Positions 1 to 7,613 of a DNA stretch of 64,000 bases are shown one piece after another (within the stretch, counting starts at the first letter, position 1; every line of letters starts with the position of its first letter). The stretch is taken from assembly GCF_007746075.1 (NCBI RefSeq), contig NZ_CP036339.1:372001-436000 (forward strand), read 5' to 3'. A program made the position numbers and the translations under genes. The stretch is from Lacipirellula limnantheis. Lineage in GTDB: Bacteria > Planctomycetota > Planctomycetia > Pirellulales > Lacipirellulaceae. The notes under the pieces are model-generated. The model was not told the DNA's origin. It did no database searches and was given only the letters and a program-made list of their open reading frames with translations.

Positions 1-458
1 AAATCGGGTTCATCTGGGACTGGGACTATCGCCGTTGGTCGCTCGAGGCGCTGACGAAGCTGGGAGTCGGCTCGACGCGGCAGCGCGTCAACATTAGCGG
101 CAGCACCACGCGCACCGAGCCGGGCGAGGATCCGGAGACGCGGAGCGGCGGTCTGCTGGCGCAAGACAGCAATATCGGCAACTACGAACGGAATGAACTG
201 AGCGTCCTACCGCAACTGGGCGTCACGCTCGGTTACAAGCTCACTGAGAGATTGAAGCTGACCGGCGGCTACACGTTCGTCTACTGGAGCAACGTCGTGC
301 GACCGGGCGACCAGATCGATCCGGAAGTGAACCCCGGCAATCTGCCGTTCGCCAACCCGCCCGATGCCGACGGTCTGCCGGCGCGTCCGCAGTTCAGCTT
401 TCGCCAGAACGATTTCTGGGCTCACGGGTTGAGCGCGGGCCTTGAGTATCAGTGGTAG
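1..458 (+). CDS. BBP7-like outer membrane beta-barrel protein, C-terminal part
   Basis: The reading frame is already open at the window edge (first full codon at base 3) and ends with a TAG at 456-458, so only about 151 C-terminal residues are seen. They alternate polar and aromatic residues in strands (LTGGYTFVYWSNVVRPGDQI, FWAHGLSAGLEYQW) and end in a tryptophan, as outer-membrane barrels do. The stretch WSNVVRPGDQID followed by NPGNLP and a final GLEYQW is typical of the planctomycete BBP7 family. It would sit in the outer membrane; the transported or bound substrate is unknown. The start lies upstream of the window. Confidence 0.8.
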   Translation, partial: IGFIWDWDYRRWSLEALTKLGVGSTRQRVNISGSTTRTEPGEDPETRSGGLLAQDSNIGNYERNELSVLPQLGVTLGYKLTERLKLTGGYTFVYWSNVVRPGDQIDPEVNPGNLPFANPPDADGLPARPQFSFRQNDFWAHGLSAGLEYQW

Positions 459-715
459 CGTCGCCAGCATGGGCAGCGCTCCTGGCTGAGTTTCCATCCG
501 CTTGTCACGTCACGACGCCCGGCGAAATGTGGTGTTTTCGCCGGGCGGTTTCCATTTCTGGCGCTTTCGCGCTTCCCGTCGACTGGGGGTGCTGGCGCGG
601 TGCGCGGAAATCGTCCGGCTCGTGGGAATCTGTGCGGATTAAGCGGCCGCGGGTGGCCGATAACACTCCAAAGTCGTCCTCCCTTCTTTGTCCACTCGTT
701 GTCGAGGGTGCTCGC

Positions 716-3394
716 ATGGCGCCGCTGCGTTTTAATCCGCAATCGCTCTTCCGCATGTTCCAGCCGGCCCGCGCGAGTCAACTGACGCTTGCCAAGGGAA
801 CCCGCCGGCGGAAAGGGCTCGGCTTCGAGTCGCTTGAATCGCGGCAGATGATGGCCGCCGACATGGCCGAGATCGTCGGCACAGTGCGACTGGACGTGCA
901 GAATGACGACAATGCGGCTAATGATACGCTGATCGCCGGCGCCACGGTGCAACTTTACCGCGACAACGGCAACGGCACATTCGACGTGGGCGACGCCGTC
1001 GTCGGCGGCATCGCCACGACGGACGCGCTGGGGCAGTACCGCTTCACCGGGCTTGGCGCCGGCAAGTACTTCGCCAAGCTCACGCTGCCGTCGGCCTTCC
1101 AAACCAAGGCGGGCGGCGGTCTGCAGGAAATCAACATCAGCGCGGCCGAGTCCGACGGAACGATCGGGCAGACGATTGACGACTTCGAGTCGAACCAAAT
1201 CGCCGGCGCGGCGCCTCCGCTCCCTTCGAGCGACAATTCCACCAAGGCCGACACGGGCGTCTTGGGCGGCGAGCGCGACCTGCATGTTGTGCTTACCGAA
1301 GGGAGCGACATTTATTCGTCGGTTTCGCTGATCAGCGGCGGCGGCTTCCTCCGGCTCGCCAGCGGCAGCATGGTGAAAGGGAACGCCAAAGTCGTTTGGG
1401 ACGGCCAAGACGGCAGCGCCACGTCGCTAAACCCGACCGGCCTGGGCGGGCTCGATTTTACCTCGTTCAACGGCAACACGATGACTGGCGTCGTGCTCAA
1501 GGTCGGCGCCGATCATCCCAACAGCGTCGTCAAGCTGAAGGTCTACACGAACGCCGGCAAGTGGACGGAATTCACGGCGACGGTCCCGGAAACGAACGGC
1601 GGCGCGGCGACGGCCCAGCTGACCTTCAACTTCACCGGTCCGGCTAGCAACAGCGCTGGCGGCGGCGTCGACTTCAGCAGCGTCGGTGCGATTGAGCTGA
1701 CTTTCGAAGGGGTCACGGCCGTCGACGGCATGGTATCGCTGGTGGGCGTCATCGGACTGACGACGAAAACTGCCGACTTCACCGCGTACGAAAAGATCAA
1801 CCTCGGCGACCGCGTCTGGAATGACGCGAACAACAACAGCCAACTCGACAACGGTGAGCAAGGAATCAGCGGCGTCAAGCTGAATCTCTACAGCGACGTC
1901 GACGCCAACAATCAATTCACCCCGGGCGTCGATACCTTCGTCGCCACGACCAACACCAACGGCACGGGTTTCTACCAATTCACCGATTTGCTGCCTGGTC
2001 ACTACATCGTGCAGGTCGATTCGTCCAATTTCAACGCCGGGCAGGCGCTTGAGGGCCTGAAGTCGAGCACTGGCGGCGCGGTCGATCCTGACAACGGCGT
2101 CGACGGCGACGACAACGGCGTCGCGTTGGCGGGCTACGGCGTCGTCAGCCAGGCGCTCTCGCTGATTGCGGCCAATAACACGGTCGACTTCGGATTCTTC
2201 GGGTTCGACCTAGTGCTCGACAAGTCGATCGAGCAGACCTCGGCCTCGCCGCTGGAAGAACTCGAGTATACGGTGCGAATCATCAACGATGGCCCCTCGA
2301 CGGCGCAAAACGTCTCGTTCGTCGACGATCTGCCGGCCGGCGTGACTTACAAGTCGCTCACCGTTGACAAGGCGGGCATCAATCTCACTCACTCCAGCGG
2401 CAAGATCACCGGCAGCCTGGGGAACATGGCCGCGGGCGAGGTCATCCTCGTCAAGATTCGCGTTGACGTGAAGGCCAACGCCACCGGCACGCTGCTCAAC
2501 AAGGCCGAGGTCAGCGCACCAGACGAAGAGTATCTCCTGAACAACAAGGACGAAGTCGAGATACCCATCGTTCCGAAGATCGACCTCGCCGTCGACAAGA
2601 TCGACAGTAAGGATCCAGTCAAGCCAGGCGAAACGTTCACCTACACCGTCACCGTGGTCAACAACGGTCCGTCCAGCGCTACTGGCGTCACGGTCGTCGA
2701 CACGATGCCGGCGACAGGCGTCACGTACCTCACGTCGTCGCGGGCGGTGAGCGTCAACGGCCGCGAGCTGACGTACGACCTGGGAGGCCTCGCCGCGGGG
2801 GCCTCGGTCACGTTCACGATTACCGTGCAAGTGAACCAGAACTTCACGGGCACGCTACTGAACGAAGTGGTCGTCTCGGCGAACGAAGAAGAGACGACCT
2901 ACGCGAACAATCACGACGCGGAGCCGACGGTGGTGAAGATCGACCCCGCGAGCCTCGACGGCTACGTCTACGTCGACAAGGACAACGACGGCATCAAGGA
3001 CGGGGGCGAGAAGCCCATTGCCGCGGTGATTCTCACGCTGACTGGTACGGATATCTTCGGCGCGTCGGTAACGCGGACAACGGTGACGGACGCGAACGGT
3101 TACTACAGCTTCGCCAACCTGGTTCCGGGTACGTACCATGTCAATCAGACGCAGCCGACCAAGTACAAGGACGGCAAGGACACGGTCGGCAACACGTTTA
3201 ATTTGTTGGGCGAAATGTTGATCAATAAGAACGGATTCTTGGGCCTCGACACCGTCGGCAATGACAACGCGGACGCCGACTCGATCCAGCAGATCACGCT
3301 CGACAGCGGTTATGCGGCGAAGGATTACAACTTCGGCGAACTGGCCGTCACAACCAGCAAGGTTGATTTCATCCGGCCGATTTTCTACCGCTAG
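716..3394 (+). CDS. Large surface protein with SdrD-type B domains and DUF11 repeats
   Basis: The 892-residue product starts at ATG 716. The frame is open further upstream, but this start puts the conserved motif FESLESRQMMAAD at residues 37-49; this is a LEPR-XLL-type N-terminal signal found on exported planctomycete proteins. Order of parts: SdrD/Cna-B-like domain about 50-125 (ends in a D..G.Y.F..L..G.Y pattern); an unassigned beta-rich region 130-355; a second SdrD B domain about 360-450 (GDRVWNDANNNSQLDNGEQG); two DUF11 domains about 497-615 and 621-740; a third SdrD domain about 745-835. SdrD domains bind calcium, and the DxDxDG-like acidic loops fit that. Probable role is a cell-surface or matrix stalk. 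A terminator follows the stop. Confidence 0.85.
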   Translation: MAPLRFNPQSLFRMFQPARASQLTLAKGTRRRKGLGFESLESRQMMAADMAEIVGTVRLDVQNDDNAANDTLIAGATVQLYRDNGNGTFDVGDAVVGGIATTDALGQYRFTGLGAGKYFAKLTLPSAFQTKAGGGLQEINISAAESDGTIGQTIDDFESNQIAGAAPPLPSSDNSTKADTGVLGGERDLHVVLTEGSDIYSSVSLISGGGFLRLASGSMVKGNAKVVWDGQDGSATSLNPTGLGGLDFTSFNGNTMTGVVLKVGADHPNSVVKLKVYTNAGKWTEFTATVPETNGGAATAQLTFNFTGPASNSAGGGVDFSSVGAIELTFEGVTAVDGMVSLVGVIGLTTKTADFTAYEKINLGDRVWNDANNNSQLDNGEQGISGVKLNLYSDVDANNQFTPGVDTFVATTNTNGTGFYQFTDLLPGHYIVQVDSSNFNAGQALEGLKSSTGGAVDPDNGVDGDDNGVALAGYGVVSQALSLIAANNTVDFGFFGFDLVLDKSIEQTSASPLEELEYTVRIINDGPSTAQNVSFVDDLPAGVTYKSLTVDKAGINLTHSSGKITGSLGNMAAGEVILVKIRVDVKANATGTLLNKAEVSAPDEEYLLNNKDEVEIPIVPKIDLAVDKIDSKDPVKPGETFTYTVTVVNNGPSSATGVTVVDTMPATGVTYLTSSRAVSVNGRELTYDLGGLAAGASVTFTITVQVNQNFTGTLLNEVVVSANEEETTYANNHDAEPTVVKIDPASLDGYVYVDKDNDGIKDGGEKPIAAVILTLTGTDIFGASVTRTTVTDANGYYSFANLVPGTYHVNQTQPTKYKDGKDTVGNTFNLLGEMLINKNGFLGLDTVGNDNADADSIQQITLDSGYAAKDYNFGELAVTTSKVDFIRPIFYR

Positions 3395-3419
3395 TCCTCG
3401 CACAAGCATTTCGACGGTC

Positions 3420-3460
3420 AGCCGTTGACGCGCCGTCGGGCGAGTCAACGGCTTTTTTAT
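3420..3460 (+). terminator. Intrinsic terminator after the SdrD/DUF11 gene
   Basis: Perfect 10-bp arms AGCCGTTGAC and GTCAACGGCT (3420-3429 and 3444-3453) enclose a 14-nt loop and run into TTTTTTATT. It lies 25 bp after the stop at 3394. Confidence 0.85.
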
Positions 3461-3753
3461 TGCGCTCCGAAAAATGCTTACGGGCCAAGTCTGCCTGAAA
3501 ATTCGAAGTAATTCACAGTTGCGAGCGGCACAAACCCGGTTCGTGACCTAGGGTTGTAATGCCCGGCCATGCGCCTGTCGCGATGGCGGCGGCTCGTCGC
3601 CGGGCAGGGGTTACGGCCCCTCCTTGTCACGCCCTCATCCATCCTGCCACGAACTCTTCTCGCCTCGGTCAAACCTGCGTCGCCCAGCGTTCGCCGCTGC
3701 GCGCTCGTCAGCGTTGCCGCCGGCGCGCAGAACTCGCCTGCCGAGGTTACCCC
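3461..3753. other. Intergenic stretch before the Tad-like genes
   Basis: No convincing gene, promoter consensus or RNA was seen here. It presumably holds the promoter for the three-gene TadE-TadE-TadG unit. Open frames across it are continuations of the following gene upstream of its likely start. Confidence 0.4.
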
Positions 3754-4227
3754 ATGCGGAACCAGCGAAAACCAGCGTCGCAGCGCCGCGGCACCGCCGT
3801 CGTCGAAGCGGCGGTGGTGCTGCCGGTCTTCGTGCTGCTGATGTTCGGCATCATCGAATTCGGTCACGCGACGATGGTGATCAATCTCCTGCAGAGCGGT
3901 TGCCGCACGGCGGCGCGGATGGGTTCGATGCAGGGGCCGAACACGAGCCAAGTCGTCGAGAAGGTTCGTCAAACGCTCGGTTCGGCCATCGATCCGAACG
4001 TGGTCAACATCTACGTCCAAGACGCCAGTTCGCTCGATTCCGGAGGAGTCTGGCCGACGAACGACGCCGAGGTGCAAGCCCTTCCCCCGATTGAAGTTTC
4101 CGAGGCCGAGCCTCGTCAAATGTTCGTCGTCCGCGCCAGCGTCAACTACAACGACGTCTCGGTGCTTCCCATGCCTTTCCTGGCCGGCGTCACCCTCGAC
4201 GCCCAAGCCTTTATGCGACACGAGTGA
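3754..4227 (+). CDS. TadE-like pilus assembly protein (first copy)
   Basis: The 157-residue protein opens with basic residues, then RRGTAVVEAAVVLPVFVLLM, the TadE hallmark: a processed or anchored N-terminal helix (about residues 14-38) with a conserved Glu. An extracytoplasmic alpha/beta tail follows. TadE-type proteins are minor pseudopilin-like parts of Tad (Flp) pili. ATG 3754 was chosen because it directly precedes the basic stretch; the frame is open to 3559. It is the first of three genes on this strand with gaps of 26 and 58 bp. No TadA, RcpA or CpaA genes are in the window, so the secretion apparatus must be elsewhere if it exists. Confidence 0.8.
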   Translation: MRNQRKPASQRRGTAVVEAAVVLPVFVLLMFGIIEFGHATMVINLLQSGCRTAARMGSMQGPNTSQVVEKVRQTLGSAIDPNVVNIYVQDASSLDSGGVWPTNDAEVQALPPIEVSEAEPRQMFVVRASVNYNDVSVLPMPFLAGVTLDAQAFMRHE

Positions 4228-4253
4228 TGTCCACTACATAGGAAGCCCATGCC

Positions 4254-4754
4254 ATGTCCCCCGCCGCTTTTCAACGACGTTGGAAACGTCGCACCCCGTC
4301 AGCCGCACGATGCGGCGCCGTAGCCGTCGAATTCGCCGCCATTGCGCCGCTGCTGCTGGCGATCATTGTCGGACTCATCGAACTGTCGCGCGTTTATAGC
4401 GTGCAGAACTGCCTGGAAACCGCCGCGCGAGAAGGAGCTCGGTTCGCCGCGCTCGATCGCTCGGGCATGATGCTCGGCGGCAAGACAGCCAATCAAAAGC
4501 TCGTCGACGACGTGAAGAATTATCTCGCCTCGAACAACATCAATCCCGACAAGGTAAACGTCAAAGTCACCGCCGCCGATAACCCAGATCAAGATTTCAA
4601 CCTCGACGATCCCGCCAACGATCTTGAGCTGTTTCAAGTGCGCGTCGACGTCCCCTATTCGGACGTCAGCTACTCGCCGGTGAGCGACGCCAACGACTAC
4701 AGCCTCAACGCCGCGCTCACGTTTCGCAATGGTCGAGCGGTCGTGAACGACTAA
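4254..4754 (+). CDS. TadE-like pilus assembly protein (second copy)
   Basis: The 166-residue protein has the TadE signature CGAVAVEFAAIAPLLLAIIV at about residues 20-39, with the conserved Glu, followed by a helix ending RVYSVQNCLETAAREGARFA, the usual TadE continuation. The rest is a soluble extracytoplasmic domain. It is a divergent paralogue of the preceding gene and precedes a TadG-like vWA protein, an arrangement common in planctomycetes. Likely location is the inner membrane facing the periplasm. The paired TadE copies may form a heteromer, but that is inference. Confidence 0.85.
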   Translation: MSPAAFQRRWKRRTPSAARCGAVAVEFAAIAPLLLAIIVGLIELSRVYSVQNCLETAAREGARFAALDRSGMMLGGKTANQKLVDDVKNYLASNNINPDKVNVKVTAADNPDQDFNLDDPANDLELFQVRVDVPYSDVSYSPVSDANDYSLNAALTFRNGRAVVND

Positions 4755-4812
4755 TCCCCCCTCCTGCCCCGCCGCGCGATCGCGGCCCCTCGTGCTCCTC
4801 GGAGATCCTGCC

Positions 4813-6594
4813 ATGAAACTCGAACCCGACATCCAGCGGCCGCCCCTATCGCCGCGGCGGCTCAACGCACCGCCGCGGCGCCGCGGCATCATTCTCGTCC
4901 TTACCGGCTTTTGCTTGGTCGCGCTCTTCGCCTTCGTCGCCCTTTCGGTCGACGCCGGGCGAATGGTGCTCACCGGCACGAAGATGCAGAACGCGGTCGA
5001 CGCCGCGGCGTTGGCGGCCGCTCAAGAAATCTCGGCAGCCATTCACGCCGCCGGGCAGGGAGAGGGTTCGGCCAACGTCGACGCTAACTCGATCGCCGTC
5101 GAGCAGGCCCGCGCGATGGCCGCTCAAGTTGCCGAAGCGAACGGCCTCTACATCGATCCCGGCGAGGACGTGACGTTCGGCAAGCGCGTCTTTGACGAAG
5201 CGTCGGGAAACTGGCCGATCCAGTGGGGCGCTTCGCCCTTCAACGTCGTGAAGGTCGTCGGCCGCAAAACCGACGAAGACGTCACGGCGCCCGACGGGCA
5301 ACTGCCGTTGGCGTTCGGGTGGGCGGTCGGCCGCTCGAAGGTGCCGCTCACCGCCTCGGCGACGGCGTTTGTCGAGGCCCGCGACCTGGTCGTAGTGCTC
5401 GACTTCTCGGCGTCGATGAACGACGACAGCACGCTGCTCGACAGCGCACTGTCGCAAGCGCAGGTCGAAGCGCAGCTCGACGCAATGTGGGCGTCGCTGC
5501 AGTCGGCGAACCCCAAGTGGCCCTCGACGACGACCAGCAAGTTCCCGTCGACCGGCTTCGGCCAGGTGAAGTCGGCAGCCGGCACCTACGTGGCCAGCAC
5601 GGATACGAACACCATCTTCACGACGCTGCAGCTCAATGCCCGCAACGGCGACGGATCGGCGAAGTATCCTTTCCCGCAGTCGGGCCGCAACAGCAACGGT
5701 ACGCCCAAGTCGAAGCTCAGCGCGTCGGCAAACGATACGGCCTGGAAGGCGTACATCACCTACGTGAAGGGTCTCACGGGAACGTACAAGCAAAAGTACG
5801 GCTATCGTACGCTGCTCAGTTACCTGCAGAACAGCAAAAACGGCTGGTATGAATCGGAAGACCTTTGGCGGACGCCCCATTATCCCTTTCACGCCGTGAA
5901 GCAGGGCACCACCTTGTTCTTCGACTTCCTGACGGATCTCGACTTCGGCGACGAGGTGGGCATCGTCAGCTACGGCACCTACGCGGTCAAGGAGTGGGAT
6001 CACCACGATGGCGAGGTCGACATCGACATCAGCAGCGACCCGATCACGGCTGACTATGCCACCCTCAACGCGATTCAGGTTCGTCACCAGGCCGGCCACT
6101 ACGACGACTACACCGGCATGGGCGACGGTATCTTGAAGGGGCGCGAACTACTGCTTGGCGTCGATAGCGATCCGCTCGACGACGGCTTCTCGCGCTTCGG
6201 CGCCAGGCCCACGATGATCGTTATGACCGACGGCCAGGCGAATCGCTGCCCGTCCGGTTGGAGTTTGCCGGCCAGCTTCAAGTGGAAAGATTGGACCGAC
6301 TACGACGGAGACGGAGTCGCCAATTACACGACCTCCGACAAGTTCAAGCAATACGCCTTTTGGGAGGCGAGTAAGGCGATCGATCGGGGGGCCACGCTCC
6401 ACACGCTCGCCGTAGGCGCCGGCGGCGATCGTGCGTTGATGACGGCCATCGCCTTTGCTGGCGGCGGCATCTACATCAACGTCCCCGGCGGCAGCACCGT
6501 CGGCGCGATGGAGACCCAGCTGCGAGACGCCTTCAAGCAGATCGCATCGAAGGTGCCGCCGGCGAAGTTGGTGTACGAGTTCCCGGAAAACTAA
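4813..6594 (+). CDS. TadG-like protein with von Willebrand factor A domain
   Basis: The 593-residue protein starts at ATG 4813, preceded by GGAG at 4801; a GTG at 4792 is less likely. It begins with a TadG N-terminus: basic RRRG, a helix about residues 28-50, then AGRMVLTGTKMQNAVDAAAL with the Asn-Ala-Val-Asp-Ala-Ala motif of the family. A vWA domain starts near residue 190, with the metal-site residues D197, S199 and S201 (DFSASMN) and a later TDG around D473. Between these lies an unusually long insertion (about 205-345) rich in Ser, Thr and Lys. Probable role is an extracytoplasmic adhesion or pilus-associated protein working with the two TadE proteins. A terminator follows. Confidence 0.85.
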   Translation: MKLEPDIQRPPLSPRRLNAPPRRRGIILVLTGFCLVALFAFVALSVDAGRMVLTGTKMQNAVDAAALAAAQEISAAIHAAGQGEGSANVDANSIAVEQARAMAAQVAEANGLYIDPGEDVTFGKRVFDEASGNWPIQWGASPFNVVKVVGRKTDEDVTAPDGQLPLAFGWAVGRSKVPLTASATAFVEARDLVVVLDFSASMNDDSTLLDSALSQAQVEAQLDAMWASLQSANPKWPSTTTSKFPSTGFGQVKSAAGTYVASTDTNTIFTTLQLNARNGDGSAKYPFPQSGRNSNGTPKSKLSASANDTAWKAYITYVKGLTGTYKQKYGYRTLLSYLQNSKNGWYESEDLWRTPHYPFHAVKQGTTLFFDFLTDLDFGDEVGIVSYGTYAVKEWDHHDGEVDIDISSDPITADYATLNAIQVRHQAGHYDDYTGMGDGILKGRELLLGVDSDPLDDGFSRFGARPTMIVMTDGQANRCPSGWSLPASFKWKDWTDYDGDGVANYTTSDKFKQYAFWEASKAIDRGATLHTLAVGAGGDRALMTAIAFAGGGIYINVPGGSTVGAMETQLRDAFKQIASKVPPAKLVYEFPEN

Positions 6595-6628
6595 CGCTCA
6601 TGCTGCGTCGGTGGTCCGGCACGAAGTA

Positions 6629-6660
6629 GCCCCGGCCAACCTAGGCCGGGGTTATTTGTT
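6629..6660 (+). terminator. Intrinsic terminator after the TadE/TadG unit
   Basis: Arms CCCCGGCC and GGCCGGGG around 6630-6651, with a six-base loop AACCTA, followed by TTATTTGTTT. Confidence 0.75.
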
Positions 6661-6785
6661 TGAGGAGAACGTCGCGCGATCTGGCCCGACGCGACGTTCA
6701 TCGGCAAGGCAGCCGGCAGTGCTCGGTCGAGATGCTCGGTGTCCAAGTCTCGGTTGCAGCCTGCCGGTTGCCGTTCGGCGGTGAC

Positions 6786-6878
6786 GTCAGTGGTCCGCGG
6801 TCAGTTGTCAGTTGCGGCTAACGCGAGGGCTTCAGGCCCTTTGCATTCGCAACTGACGACAGGCAGCGGACCGCTGAC
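6786..6878. repeat. Dispersed palindrome, family F copy (GTCAGTGGTCCG arms)
   Basis: Left arm about 6786-6816 and right arm about 6848-6878 are imperfect inverted repeats built from short words (GTCAGT, GGTCCG, GTCAGTTG). Related copies lie at 21225-21447, 40903-41003 and 60068-60159. It ends ten bases from the end of the GlsB-type gene. Confidence 0.65.
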
Positions 6879-6887
6879 TTTTTTCAT

Positions 6888-7310
6888 TCAGTCTTCGTAT
6901 GTCGCCGCACTGCGGCGTCGGCGCGAGTAACCGAGTCGCAGGCGATTGGCTTTCGAGACGTACTCGCCTTCGAGGAAGTAGTAGCCGCCCAGCAACTTGT
7001 AGAAGAACAGAATGAGCAGCGTGCCGGCGGTACCGACGACCATCCCCAGAGGGCTGACGGGGATGACGCGTTGTCCTTCGTTGAAGTAGCTGACGACGCC
7101 GCACCCAAGAATGGTGCCGCCGACGCCCATCAGCACCGTGGCGATGGCGCCCCCCGGATCGCGGCCCGGCATGATCCCCTTGGCCAACAGACCGATCACC
7201 GTGCCGAAGCCGATCCAGACCAGCACGTCGTTGACGAGTTGCTGGGCCGAGTCGTTCAAGACGACCCCTTGTGCTGCGTCGAAGCCTTCCATGGCGTCAC
7301 CACTTTTCAT
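6888..7310 (-). CDS. GlsB/YeaQ/YmgE-family membrane protein
   Basis: The 140-residue product (start ATG at 7310; a second ATG at 7292 is possible) has three hydrophobic segments at about residues 29-44, 55-75 and 86-108. The first loop reads KGIMPGRDPGG (44-54), the Gly-Pro-Gly-Gly motif of the transglycosylase-associated (GlsB) family of small stress-linked inner-membrane proteins. The N-terminal 20 residues and the basic C-terminus (RLRLGYSRRRR) are longer than in the usual 80-residue family members. The biochemical role of the family is unclear. It stands alone, convergent with the TadG gene. Confidence 0.75.
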   Translation of the reverse strand: MKSGDAMEGFDAAQGVVLNDSAQQLVNDVLVWIGFGTVIGLLAKGIMPGRDPGGAIATVLMGVGGTILGCGVVSYFNEGQRVIPVSPLGMVVGTAGTLLILFFYKLLGGYYFLEGEYVSKANRLRLGYSRRRRSAATYED

Positions 7311-7540
7311 TGATTGGCGTTCGAGCCGAGGCGTTGGCGTGGTCAACGCGTAACGTCCCCATTCTATTGCTCGGTATTCCGTGGCAGGAACTGTAGCACC
7401 CGCCACGGCAGCGCAACAAGGCGAACGCCCCCCAGTTCCGCCGCGTGCTAGCATCGAATTAACCTCGGCCCCCCATACCACGCCCGTTGATGCTGCGCGG
7501 CGCCGCAGCGTCGAAATCGCGTCTGCCGGCAGTCCTCAGC

Positions 7541-7570
7541 TTGCCCTTGCCCCGCCGCCGATCGTATACT
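7541..7570 (+). promoter_or_regulatory. Candidate sigma-70-type promoter of mrfA
   Basis: TTGCCC (7541-7546), an 18-bp spacer and TATACT (7565-7570), 43 bp upstream of the mrfA start. A purine-rich AGGGAGGGGG lies just before the start codon. Consensus match only. Confidence 0.4.
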
Positions 7571-7613
7571 GCACGGCTGTTTAGTGCTTTGATCGCAGGG
7601 AGGGGGCGTCGCC

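Noticed and set aside
449..1408. Long minus-strand open frame across the SdrD/DUF11 gene
   Set aside because: It is the shadow of the plus-strand gene: Arg/Val/Gly/Ala-rich, no motif, and caused by high GC at third codon positions.
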